From Nilaparvata lugens (lineage: Eukaryota > Arthropoda > Insecta > Hemiptera > Delphacidae): DNA of 64,000 bases. The stretch spans positions 5,468,845 through 5,532,844 of the forward strand of contig NC_052507.1 in assembly GCF_014356525.2 (NCBI RefSeq), read 5' to 3'. Below, one piece after another: positions 20,716-31,642 of the stretch; position 1 is the first letter of the stretch, and each line of letters begins with the position of its first letter. A model generated the notes under the pieces. That model was not told the DNA's origin. It saw nothing but the letters and a program-made list of their open reading frames with translations, and searched no databases. The translations under genes and the position numbers were made by a program.

Positions 20716-21156
20716 CAAATTGTTTTGTTATCACTTGTCAATTATTCTCAAGGAGTATTCTCGAGCCATAAATAATGTGGAGAGCGTTAATATGGACTCC
20801 TCTACCATTAAACGAATGGCTCACCGGAAAAACTTTACAAGCGCCAAAATTTGAGTTCTCAATTTTTTATGGAAAACGTTCCTTGTGCTCTTGTCTATCA
20901 TGTAGTGACATCTATTGATGAATTTTATAACTTTTAATAGTAGTTATTGGTAGGAGAAGTTTAATAATACTTTTAAAATATCCAAAAAAGCAACATTGGA
21001 ACGTTTTTCTTTTTTTAGTTCTTGTAGAAGTTGATAAATGGTGCTTGTAACGTTTTTCCAGGGAGCCATTCTACAAGCGGAATAGTACAAGTTAAGCTCA
21101 GTTTTCCTCCTTCAAGTCATGATATCCACTATCATAGATCATTGTGATAATTTTAT

Positions 21157-21310
21157 TTGAATGAAAAAGACTAAGAAATTGTCAAAAACCACAGATTTAT
21201 TGATACTTAGAAATTATCAGAGGTTGAAAATGGTGTAATAACCAAAACCGGTCTTTCTAAGTATCAATAAATCTGTGGTTTTTGACAATTTCTTAGTCTT
21301 TTTCATTCAA
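21157..21310. mobile_element. Near-perfect 53-bp-arm palindrome with Penelope-type loop, copy A
   Basis: The left arm starts TTGAATGAAAAAGACTAAGA and the right arm ends TCTTAGTCTTTTTCATTCAA. The arms carry 'ccacagatttattgatactt' and its complement with essentially no mismatch. The loop reads 'atcagaggttgaaaatggtg' and 'taataaccaaaaccggtc', matching the hammerhead-like motif seen at 12241 and 20680. A head-to-head pair of Penelope-like element 3' ends is one explanation. Confidence 0.7.
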
Positions 21311-22598
21311 TATGAATAATTACCACAATATCAACTTCTCAACTACACGAAAAATAATTTTATTTATTGATGAATGATTTATTTATTGATAAGTGAATAG
21401 TGGTTTAGACAATATCAAACTTCTTCATTCAATATGGATATTCTCATCATCTTCACAACACAATATGTTAAATCAACTTTCTTCCGCATGATATAGAATT
21501 CAAATCCTCATGGCTGATTCAGAACTATTCGGAACGTTAATACATTTGAATTTACCCTGAAATACCTGCAATTTTCCCGCATATGAAAGCTGCAAGGTTG
21601 AAAAACTCCACCACCGTCACGTTATAAAATATTATCACTTTTCATTCATACCCAGTTTTTATTAGGAATTGCCTCCGACAACCCAACTCCGCTTTAGTAG
21701 AGTTCACCACATTTTTATCAGACTCCAGAATTAATATCGGAGTTATTTTTCAAACCCCCGGATCAAAAAGGACCAGTTTCAACTTTCCACTGCACCGAGC
21801 TTGAAAGAATTCTAACGATATTAGTTTCAACAAATTCTGTCCAAACTTTTCCATTCCGCTAATAATTTGATGAGAGTTCACTTCTTCCTATTAACATTTT
21901 GATGAGAGGGATTTTCATGAACATAAAGTTTTCCGTGAAGCTTGAAATACTGGGAGGTCACTGAAATATAAAGTAGAATATTGACCATTGAAAAATGTCT
22001 GTGGCGTTCAAAGCTGAGGTTAAAACTGTTGGACTAAAAAAAAACGAGATCTAAAACGGGATGTGACAGAAATCTGTAGTGGTATTCAATTTAATTTGAC
22101 AGTATTTCTCATAAATAGCATCAATGCTACGCATTCCATAAAAGCTGAAAGTTCACTCTACAAAGTGTAGAACATGAGTCGAACACTACCCTTTGATAAA
22201 ACAAAATATCATTTGTCCGATATCATAAGCTTTCAGAAATCTAATGAATTCATATTTTATCCATTTCACGCGTTTTTATCAGTGAGTTTTCATGAATAGA
22301 GTCCATTGGTGGGAGTTCATTTTCATTGAAAATAGAATAAAACATTTTGAATTCGCAGATTGGATGGTGTGTATCTGATAAAAAGTTGCTGAGAGTTGTA
22401 AAATGAGAAGTGACGTCAATATTGAAACAGTTTGGAGTGAGTGGACTGCAAACGTCCCCTAATATACAGTGATTTATTTCAGCTGTCAATCAACTGTCAA
22501 TGCTCTAGCCTACCGATTTTTTTCTATGGATGTCATGATGACGTATCATTTGGAATAGTCAAATGAACGCCAGTGAAATTTTTGAATGGTCAACATTA
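21311..22598. other. Low-repeat DNA, no recognisable gene (same at 46272-47569)
   Basis: The longest stretch in the duplicated block without recognisable repeats. Only short frames (up to 79 codons) are present, with no recognisable peptide and no convincing exon. The two blocks differ here by scattered substitutions and a 9-bp insertion near 47116. Confidence 0.5.
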
Positions 22599-23290
22599 TC
22601 TATATATAAAAGCGAAATGGCACTCACTCACTGAATGACTGACTGACTGACTGACTCACTCACTCACTCACTCGTATAACTAAAAATCTACCGGACCAAA
22701 AACGTTCAAATTTGGTAGGTATGTTCAGTTGGCCCTTTAGAGGCGCACTAAGAAATCTTCTGGCAATATTTTAACTCTAAGGGTTGTTTTTAAGGGTTTA
22801 AAGTTCGTCTTTTAGCATGTATATTCTTCTTCTCCCAATCTCTTAATTATAATTGAAATTTCCATATCATATGTTACTATAGAACTATAATCTAGATAGA
22901 GTACCTCTTCGAAACAGTTGTTAACTGGCAACTAAATTAATAATTTTGTCAGGTTGGCATTAAGTTGAGTTGACTTTGTTAGGTTGGCACCAAGTTGAAG
23001 ATTTAAATGCATTTATCGCGGAAAAATTGATTGGGCACTGCTACTTCAATCCTGGGAATATTATATTACTAGCCGTCAGGCTCGCTTCGCTCGCCATATC
23101 CGTTTAGCCAGACGTTTAGTCTGGACCCCCGACTGGATTGTTCTAGCATATGATAAAAATGCTCAAATGAAAAATGCAGGCGAGCGAAGCGAGCCTGCTG
23201 ATCTCATTCTTGGACGATCCAGTCGGGGGTCCAGGGGGTGGAGCCCCCTGGCTAGACGAATATGGCGAGCGAAGCGAGCCTGACGGCTAG
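22599..23290 (+). mobile_element. Non-autonomous Helitron H3 (copy A only)
   Basis: 692 bp, starting TCTATATATAAAAGCGAAAT and ending GACGGCTAG. The empty site in block B (47569/47570) reads 'atattatacttt'; the filled site reads 'acatta', element, 'tacttt'. This is insertion between A and T with no target duplication. The GGGGTCCAGGGGGTGGAGCC segment is kept in the 3' module here and shortened in H2. Confidence 0.92.
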
Positions 23291-24246
23291 TACTTTATAT
23301 TTTAGGGACCTCCCGAGAATTTCTCGGGAAACTTTATGCTCATGAAAATCCCTTTCATCTTTCATCATGATTCAAGATGTATGATTTTTGTATAATTTAA
23401 CCATGATGCATCAGTTTTGTATCATTTTAACCATGATGCATCAGTTTTGTATCATTTAAATCATGAAGTATCATGTGTCACTTTAGGTAGAGAGTTACTG
23501 AAAATGATATTCTAAGTATTCTTTTCAAAGAATAGACATTGATATGTTCAGAGCACCGCTAATTCATGTAGATAGTAAGTTGTGTATATAAGTGCATAAG
23601 TCAGTATAATCAGTCCCTGGCAATGGCATGATGGGATGATTTACACTGAACAGTATTTTGTATAATCTAGTGTATATGTAATCAAGTAGATTTACACATT
23701 ACATTAAGGTAAGGGTTTGTTATACTAGCTTAGTTTTGGGATAGAGGTCTGAGTGTGGCGAATAGCTAACTATTGGCTAACAGAGTCGGTTGATACCCTA
23801 ACTATTGACTAATAGAGCCGGTTGATACCGGAAACATCAAAGCGCCCAAGACATACGCCTGTTGGTTCTTAGCAAATAATTGGCCTGCACTGTACACATT
23901 GCTCCATTGACGCAACTTTGAGGTGATTAGTGCTTGTAGAGCCAACCTGCTGCAATACAGTCTCCAATGCAGATAAGTGAACAGCTCTGTTTGGATAATA
24001 ATGCTAGCTGTGTAGTATATGGTTGAATTATCGGCTTACGAACGCATTGGGTAGGTAGTGTTTGGCCAGCTCTGAATAATAATCTATTCAATTCAGTAGA
24101 GGAAATTATTTACTGTACCTGCAGTATCAATGAAGGTAGGTGAATAGCATTGTATAGATATTCTACAAGTAATTCGAAAGAGCATTGTATGAAAACATGG
24201 AATAGTCATAAAAAGTTCAAAAAACGTCAAAGGAACAAACTATAAT
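23291..24246. other. No gene; eroded LINE tail at 23490-23620
   Basis: Block A has a short direct repeat ('aaccatgatgcatcagtttt', about 23399 and 23436) and a diverged copy of the LINE 3' tail family ('gaatagacattgatatgttc'). Block B has unrelated sequence at 47690-48740 instead. From about 23670 the two blocks match again. Confidence 0.5.
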
Positions 24247-26023
24247 ACAGGGTTATTTAAAACAAAATGGTGTCCATGAGTCAAAAGTTCAATAGGTCCG
24301 AAAATGCATGGTTACCAAGTTATACAGAGTGGAAGATTTTGTCTGAACTTCTGTGCCCCTTCTGAAACTGAAACGAATTCGGGTATTTGTTGGCTGTTAC
24401 TTAAGATGCACAATTCAGCGTGGGCTACTTTATGTCAAATGAACTGAGAAATCGAATAAAATAGTTTCCAGACCTGTAGCTACAGTAATTTTAAGATATG
24501 TGACGAAATACGCGAAACTTGGTCCCGAAAAACAAGTTCCTTCAAGGTTTGAAACAGATTTACCATGTTAAATCTACAATGAACACAATTTTTTTGCAGA
24601 ACGTGTAGAACATTTAATTTCAAAGAGAAAGGTGTAGAATGAGTCCATAATGGACAAACGCAACCTTAAAACAATATTCCTTAATTTTCACCTGGTCATA
24701 TGGGGCATATATATGAATCATATATTTTTCTCATATTGATCAGAATTTTAAAGTTTTCAAATTAAAAAAGTTCAATGAACAGTGTTTTTGTCTTTGAACA
24801 ATCTTTGTCATCGACAGAAAGATTGTTTATTTTATTTGTTGTCAATATTAACGTAGCTTCTCTCTGTTTCTAATAACAAACGTGCCGCCTGTGCGACAGA
24901 TAAAAATATGTACTTGAAATGGCTTTCATGTTTGGCATTGACTGAGTTTATATTGATACCCAAAATTTAACTTTTGGGAAGAGCTTGTTCGTTAGGACTG
25001 TGAGTAAAGTCCGGCTGATCCAGTGAAAAAGGCTAAATTTCGTTTCGTTTTATAATACAGTTATTCTGTCACAGATCGGGCAGTTTAAAAATAATATTGT
25101 ATTGTTAAGGGAGACGAGTTCTGAGCCTATTCATTGGTTCAGTTAATTTTTGTTCTTTTAACATACTAACTGTAAAGTCGCGATTGAACCAGTGGATGCC
25201 AAAGGGGGAAGCCATCTCCAAAAGGTAGGTGACTACTGGATAAAATCATTGTTCTTAATTTTCATAACCACAAAGATTGAATCATCATTAGCAGCAAGCG
25301 AGTGTTTTCCCCATTAATTCATATCAATAATGTTTTTATAATAAAATAAATCTTGTTTTGTTTAAATGTGAATATGTTAGAGACTCATTAAAGTTCTAGT
25401 TATTCTGTTCTCTTTCGTTATCATAGTTCTTTCCCCCCCCCTTACATAATTGGTGAAGGCACATCGTGCTTACAAATTACATACAAGACGCATAAAAAAA
25501 AGAGAGCTTAACAGATGTTGTTTATTTTTCATGCGTTTTATATGTAATTAAGGTATATTTTTTCAAGGTTGCATCAATATTTGTCTATTTTAGACTTATT
25601 CTACAACTTTCTCTTCAAAATTAAATTTTCTACAAGTTCTGTAAAAAATATGTTGTGTTTATTGGGGATTTAACATAGTAAATCTGCTTCAAACTTTGAA
25701 GGAACTTGTTTTTCGGGACCAAGTTTCGCGTATTTCGTCACATATCTTAAAAACTACTGTAGCTACAGGTCTGGAAACTGTTTTATTCTATTTTTCAATT
25801 TATTTTACATAAAGTAGGCCAAATTTCACATCTTAATTAACAGTAAACACATACCCTTAGGGTTTCGTCTCAGCAGGGGAACTGAAATTCAGACAAAATC
25901 TTTCATTCTGTATAACTTGGTAATCAAGCATTTTCTGTCCTATGTTGATTAGAGCTTTTTTTCTTCTTTTGATGTGAGGAATCACGCCCTGACTTATGGG
26001 CACCTTTTTCAGATCACTCTGTA
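24247..26023. mobile_element. Element with ~420-bp inverted arms, copy A
   Basis: The left arm begins ACAGGGTTATTTAAAACAAA and the right arm ends TCAGATCACTCTGTA. Arms 24247-24670 and 25560-26023 pair with moderate identity: 'tcgcgtatttcgtcacatat' on the right matches the inverse of 'atatgtgacgaaatacgcga' on the left. The middle (about 890 bp) contains a poly-C run at 25433 and a small 18-bp-arm palindrome (25475-25553). No coding frame. This is a fold-back type structure. Confidence 0.75.
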
Positions 26024-26210
26024 TATCAAAAACTAAGGTCTATACAAGAAAATTTTACTGGTCAACTTTTGTTGAAAATTTCATTATAGAACCTTTAGGG
26101 CCGGCTTCCGAGCTCGGGATTCAGCTAAGTTCTAGACTTTGAACAGCTGGAGTCAGAAAATTGGCTTTCCAAAACGGGGCGTAGTCGTAGTCATAGTCAA
26201 AGTCACGTTT

Positions 26211-26946
26211 AATAGTTATTTGTATATCCCTGTGGGAAAAGTTTGAAGCCCGAGGCGAAGCCGAGGGCAACAATTTTCCTGAGGGAGAAAAATTATTTTT
26301 CACTCGTGATGTACACAACATTTTTCCTCCATCTACATTTTTTTATAGAAACTGCAAATAAAATCATTTTAATAACTTACGTATTGGTGACAATGTTTTC
26401 TAACAACATAACCTAAAATCTAAAACCTAAAAACCGGTCGTCTGTTTGGCACTGCCGATTGCGCTATCTATCGGCAAAAGTTGTAACAATTATTATATCA
26501 GCTGGGTGTCAACCAAAAAATGGCTGACTCCAGATCACGCGGTTCAGATTTAAATTGCAGATCAAAAATATTTGTTGGCTGGTATTTTTGAATAGAATAA
26601 GATATTTTTAAAATTGTATAAATTTTTATCGTCTACTAATATTGAGAATATAATATCATACAAACATATATTTCATGAGTTGATCAAATTTCTGGTTGTG
26701 GTATTGAATTCAGTTGACTCAATGACAGACACCTCTTTATGCTTTCTCATCTGAGCTTAGACCTTCTCACCTATTATATTAATGTAAGTTTTTAAAATAG
26801 AGATGCTTCCCATGTTATTTAAATGGAGTCACTTTTACTCCCTAGGGAGTTTTTCTGTTTTTTACTACCGAGAGCGAAAAAGTGACACTTTAGTATTATG
26901 TTTCAGGGAGTAAAGTAAGTACTTTAGACAGTAGGTGGAGGAAAAT
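26211..26946 (+). mobile_element. AATAGTTATTT-type insertion present only in block A
   Basis: Starts AATAGTTATTTGTATATCCC and ends near GGAGGAAAATCA, resembling the ends of the elements at 10211 and 31642, although the interior differs. It contains a 'gcccgaggcgaagccgaggg' segment similar in style to 'gcccgagccgtaggcgaggg' at 10270. Block B has about 10 bp here. Confidence 0.65.
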
Positions 26947-27168
26947 CAAATTTCGTAAAACTAGGAAATTGAACACGAAATAAAATAGGGAGAGAATAGT
27001 GTAAAGTTTCAGCTATTTTGAATTATTTCGGAATGTCTAATTTCGTGAAGAAAAAACGTTTTCAAGTATAGAAGTGAAAAAATAAAGATTTATTTTGCTG
27101 CAACTATCTACTGCGACTACGCCCCGTTTTGGAAAGCCAATTTCCTGACTCCAGCTGTTTAAAGTCTA

Positions 27169-28246
27169 TAGTGAGGTCCTCGTTATAATGGCAGTGGATA
27201 AAGATAGGAGAATACCGATGCCGATTCTCTGCATCAATTAATTATATTTCTACACTGTCAAAAACATAATTGGCATCGTTGTGAACCTAGAAAAGGATAG
27301 TACAACCCAACGTTAGTAGACAAAAGGTTGATCACTCACAGGTGTATGATTCAAGGTGGGGGGAACGCCAGCGTGACGTCACGTGTAGTAAAAATGTTCT
27401 AGAGTAACCACACTGAGCATACAGTTTATTCACTGTATCTTCAAATATATTTTCGTTTAATCTCCTCAAGATTGACCTAGAACTTTAAAATTCTCCATAC
27501 TTATAGCGAATGAATCACCGATTCTAATGATGTTAAATATTTCAAGTTCATTCAACTTTTATGAATAAAATGAAGTTGAAAGTTTTTCATGAATCTAAAA
27601 ACCTGACACGAAAAAGTTAATAAGCTGGAAAAGCTTTAGTAGACAATGTTATACTATTATAATTTCAGATTAATCCTTAAAAAATCTTGATAAACCAATG
27701 CATCGCTTTAAAAATATATCCGATGAATTTCATTCATTGTAAATGCACTGAACACATGCTGGTATCGAGCACATGTTCTACGAGAATCAAAATATCTCAT
27801 CCCCGAAATTCACAAGCTGATGTATAGCCAAACTACAAAATATAAACACGACCTAGAAGATGAAGAAACCTTAAGGGTTTGAAAGGGAAGGTTAGGAGGT
27901 GGGGTTTTTGCTTTTATATGGCAAAATGCTTGTATTATTCAAATGTTTTAATAATTATTGTAGAGCAGAAACAGAAAGCTTGCATGTCAGAAAATGTTTG
28001 TGTTATATAATTTGACTATACGACACCATATGATTTTCAAGAATGCGATATTCTGCCTACTCTGTACTACAGCCTACGTCACGGATGCAGTTCCCCCACT
28101 CCAATTGCATTTCTACGAAAATACTATAGATGAGTGACCAACCTTCTGTCTACTTACTTTGAGTACAACCGGCTTTGTCGAATGATAGACAAGGATAGCA
28201 AAACCAAAGTTGATCAAATACTGTCATTATAACGTGGACCTCACTA
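27169..28246 (+). mobile_element. MITE of the TAGTGAGGTCCACG family, nested, TSD TA, copy A
   Basis: It begins TAGTGAGGTCCTCGTTATAA and ends TTATAACGTGGACCTCACTA. The interrupted host sequence is known from the opposite arm of the surrounding TIR element, which has a single TA where this copy is flanked by TA on both sides (27167-27168 and 28247-28248). A TA duplication fits the Tc1/mariner superfamily. 1,078 bp; no transposase recognised. Confidence 0.85.
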
Positions 28247-28445
28247 TAGAACTGAGCTGAATCCCGAGCTCGGAAGCCGGCCCATAGTCTCACACCATGG
28301 CTGTTATACCTTCTTCCTTTCTTGAGACACTCCGTATAATAAGGGAACCTTAGGTGCCCTGAATGAGTTCACAAATCTAAAGATGTGTCGAACCATTGTC
28401 ACCAATGACAAGACTAAAATTAGTCACTCATGACGAAACTAAAGT

Positions 28446-29150
28446 ATAGTGAAGTCCACGTTATAACGGCAGTAATTGACTAATATAGGTATTGCTATCC
28501 TTGTCTATCATCCTTGTATCATCTTCCTCATGTGAGGTCCAGGTTATAATTATTATCATTCAGCGTATGGCAGATAAAGAACAAATTGAGCTCATGATTC
28601 TCAAATGCCTAGAAATACACTGTATATTTCCAATTTCTTTGAGATATTGTGTAGTTTTCGGTCAGGAGAACATAAATTTGTCTGACCGCCATCATTTGTT
28701 AGTCCAATTTAGCGTTACCCAATGTGCACCATGGAGAGGAACTAGCGTTACACATATTTAAGTTATAATGACAGTATTTGATTAGCAATGGTTTTGCTAT
28801 CCTTCTCTATCATCTTTGTACCATCTTCCAATATTGAGGTCCACGTTATAGTGGCAGTAATTGATTAACATTCGTTTTGCCACCGTTATCTATGATCCTT
28901 GTATCATTTTTTGTATCATCACTGTTCTGTATCATCTTCGTATCATCTTCATATCATCTTCGTATCACCTTTGTATCATCTTACAATAGTGAGGTCCACG
29001 TTATAGTGGCAGTAATTGATTAACATTGGTGTTGCTATCCTTGTCTATCATCCTTTTATCATCTTCCTATAGTGAGGTCCACGTTATAATGGCAGTAATT
29101 GATTAACTTTGGTATTGCCATCCTTGTCTATCATTTGAAGGCTTCTTGTA
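28446..29150 (+). repeat. Tandem array of MITE terminal units, about 83 bp, copy A
   Basis: The left terminus of the TAGTGAGG family (GTGAGGTCCACGTTATAATG) recurs in direct orientation at about 28446, 28529, 28838, 28988 and 29068, followed each time by 'cagtaattgattaac' and 'gctatccttgtctatcat'. One interval is enlarged by about 210 unrelated bp (28550-28760), another by TATCATCTTCG repeats. No right terminus is present, so this is satellite-like amplification of a transposon end. Confidence 0.8.
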
Positions 29151-29579
29151 GCCTAATCCAAGTAGCTTCTCTTCGAATTAAACACAATCCTAATGCATCT
29201 TAGATCCACAACTTACTATTCCCTTGAGTCCACCAACTCAAATCGTGGCTCAGTGTGTTTTGCTCAAGTCATTACTAAAGAGTTTATTGACCGAGCGAAG
29301 TGAAGTCCAAGATTCAAGTCGACGGCTTTGCATTTCTCTTTATGTTTATATGTTGATATTTTTGTTTTTATGTTCCGAATTTACAGCGAAACGCAGCAAT
29401 AGATTTTCATGAAATTTGACAGGTATGTTTCTTTTTGAATTTCGCGTACGGTTACATACGGTTTTTTGAAATTTTGAATTTTAAGGATAATACAGAAGGG
29501 AAAGGAGTCTCCTTTGAACGCCAATATTACCGTAAAAATCAGACTTTAAAATTATTCATCATAAATCAGCTGTCTAGAG

Positions 29580-30075
29580 GACTATAATACACCCGTTCTA
29601 AAACATCGAACATCTTGAAAATGTATCTTACCATCAACGTTACCCGTCGGTCCCGGCTGCCTAAAAAGCAGTCGTTAGGTCATGTCAGAGGCCCTGAAAT
29701 TGATCAGTTGGACCTGAAAACTCTGACACCAGACCTGAGCCAGCCAGGTCACTCGATATTATTATTATTAACGTTAGTAGACAGTTGACTATAATACTAC
29801 CCGTTCAAAAACATCGAACATCTTGAAAATGTATTTTACCATCAACGTTAGTAGACAGTTGACTATATACTACCCGTTCAAAAACATCGAACATCTTGAA
29901 AATGTATCTTTCTATCAACGTTAGTAGACAGTTGTCTATAATACTACCCGTTCAAAAACATCGAACATCTTGAAAATGTATCTTTCTATCAACGTTAGTA
30001 GACAGTTGTCTATAATACTACCCGTTCAAAAACATCGAACATCTTGAAAATGTATCTTTCCATCAACGTTGTAGA
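29580..30075 (+). repeat. Minisatellite, 74-bp period, about five units, copy A
   Basis: The unit contains 'aacgttagtagacagttg', 'ctataatactacccgttc', 'aaaaacatcgaacatcttga' and 'aaatgtatctttctatc'. Successive 'aacgttagtag' starts are 74 bp apart (29918, 29992). Later units are nearly identical; the first is diverged and separated from the second by an inserted RTE-like fragment. Confidence 0.9.
29640..29771 (+). mobile_element. RTE-like LINE/SINE 3' end with (ATT)n tail (also 54180-54309)
   Basis: 'cccgtcggtcccggctgcc', 'gcagtcgttaggtcatgtca' and 'ccagccaggtcactcgat' followed by ATT repeats: this wording is familiar to me from arthropod RTE-type 3' ends. It splits the 74-bp array; AACGTTA stands at both edges (just before 29641 and just after the ATT tail), a probable short target duplication. 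Confidence 0.6.
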
Positions 30076-30686
30076 CAGTGGCAGCCAGACCTGATAACAG
30101 CGCTTACACTCACATTCCGGGACGACTCGTCACGGTACGATAGGACAGAAAGCTCTATGTTTATTTAGGATTTTTCTAGACATTTTAAATTGATAAATTA
30201 TTTATTAATTTTTGAGAAAACATAACAACAGGTCAATGTAGCTTACTGAGCGCGAGGTCTACTGTTCACAGAACTACTAGTAATTATATTTATTCAAAAT
30301 AAATTCATTAGGCCCCATCAATTGATTAAGAAATGGTATCGATGATGATGATTATGATGTATTTCCTGTATTGTTGTACATGTTGAAAACAATTAGATAC
30401 CATCAACACCACTCATTTATTATTATATTAATTATTTGATAATTATTATTCAAATAATTAACATTTAAATAATAATTAATTAACTCATTTATTGTTATAA
30501 TTCGGGATACTAGTTTCGCATTAATCTCAATATTTAGTTCATTCATACTGAAAAATTAAACACTAGCTGCGATGTTGCCTTAGGAACGAGTGTTGTGTAT
30601 CAAGTTGAAATGATACTGTATCATATTGGTTTGATACTGTCTCATATGTGGTAATACTGTATCATGTTGTGATTATTCTTGTTCTA

Positions 30687-30830
30687 TAGTGAGGTCCACA
30701 TTATAATGACAGTAATTGATTAACATTGGTGTTGCTCTATCCTTGTCCATCATTTGACAAAGCAACAGCGCTATCGTTTTCTAGCTCTGCAATGTTGCCA
30801 GATCGTTCTCAACAGTCTAGAATATAATTA
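30687..30830 (+). mobile_element. Truncated MITE of the TAGTGAGG family (also 55238-55380)
   Basis: Left terminus TAGTGAGGTCCACATTATAA plus about 120 bp of family interior ('gacaaagcaacagcgctatc', 'caatgttgccagatcg'); no right terminus. Confidence 0.65.
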
Positions 30831-30984
30831 GTGACAAAATATTCATTCTCATTCATGGAAATTCATTAATAAATCATTTAAAAATATACTTTCTTGACGA
30901 ATAACATATAATGTGTCAATATCGAAGGACCAAGCTTTGCTCTAGAGTGTAAAAGCATAGAAAATTTCTAACGGAAGATTGAAT

Positions 30985-31110
30985 TTAAAGTTTATATTTA
31001 TTTATTTATTTTCTCAGTCGTACAATTATTTTTACAGTTATATGAGGAGGGCTTATGCCCAAAACTGTCGCTTTTCGAATTTATACTACAGTCCAAATCA
31101 AAATCTAGGT
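30985..31110 (-). mobile_element. LINE/SINE-like 3' tail with (AAAT)n (also 55535-55660)
   Basis: On the minus strand a stretch with 'gacagttttgggcataagcc' ends in AAAT repeats. A related sequence ('caaacaggcacagcccaaaa', inverted) is part of the element at 47992-48688, where it also borders TTTATTTATT. Confidence 0.45.
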
Positions 31111-31387
31111 TAAGCTACTATCACTCACTCAAAAACGATTCATTCACACTTCAAAAAACATAAACATCATCAATTTCAAATAGAATTACATTTAACTTAG
31201 TCTTGTGATTTTTTTTGTAAACAACAAGGTCACCAACACAAATCTCGTGATTTTATTTGAAAAACACATCACCAACACAAATCTCGTGTTTTTATTTAGA
31301 AGCAACAAGGTCATTCAATATGAATAATTACCACAATATCAACTTCTCAACTACACAAAAGTGAATTACTATGTTTGCTACAAAATT

Positions 31388-31642
31388 TGTTAATATACTA
31401 TATGTACTATTCTACACTAACAGCATCTAGTTACTATTTTGGACTTTGTGAATAAAGACTTTCTGTTTTCTAAAAAAGATAAATAAACGAAAATTAGTTT
31501 TTCTTAGTGAATTTTTCTTCTCGTGAGATTAACATTTGTTAATATACTATATGTACTATTCTACACTAACAGCATCTAGTTACTATTTTGGACTTTCTGA
31601 ATAATGACTTTCTGTTTTCTAAAAAAAAGAGAAATAAACGAA
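31388..31642 (+). repeat. Two direct copies of a ~110-bp segment (also 55932-56190)
   Basis: 'tttgttaatatactatatgt' through 'gactttctgttttctaaaaa' occurs at about 31388 and again at about 31535, separated by about 40 bp. Each copy ends in an A-rich stretch with 'ataaacgaaa', so two retroposed tails or a local duplication are possible. Confidence 0.7.

Larger units (their letters stand above)
26098..28283. mobile_element. TIR element GGGCCGGCTTCCGAGCTCGG, copy A, with nested insertions
   Basis: The left TIR (26098-26190) starts GGGCCGGCTTCCGAGCTCGG; the right TIR ends CCGAGCTCGGAAGCCGGCCC. The right TIR is split by the MITE at 27169-28246. Rejoining its halves gives the complement of the left TIR through 'aagttctagacttt'. 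The element also contains the ~735-bp AATAGTTATTT-type insertion (26211-26946), absent in block B. GGGCC ends suggest PIF/Harbinger, but the flanking trinucleotides (TTA, ATA) do not match, so I leave the superfamily open. Confidence 0.75.
29284..30280 (-). mobile_element. Repeat R, copy 3, containing a minisatellite (block A)
   Basis: Inverted: the right end TTGACCGAGCGAAGTGAAG is at 29287 and the left end GTTCACAGAACTACTAG at 30280. The conserved 'tttacagcgaaacgc' and 'cagctgtctag' segments are present. The middle has expanded into a 74-bp minisatellite. It supplies the second empty site for the (CA)n insertion in copy 1. Confidence 0.72.

Noticed and set aside
28492..28761. 89-codon frame with MADKEQIELMILKCLEIH
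   Set aside because: It begins and ends in MITE terminal units, has no splice sites or recognisable domain, and differs in frame between the two blocks near its end.
29580..30075. Possible CRISPR-like array (regular repeats)
   Set aside because: The units are contiguous 74-bp tandem repeats with no unique spacers, in eukaryotic DNA: a minisatellite.
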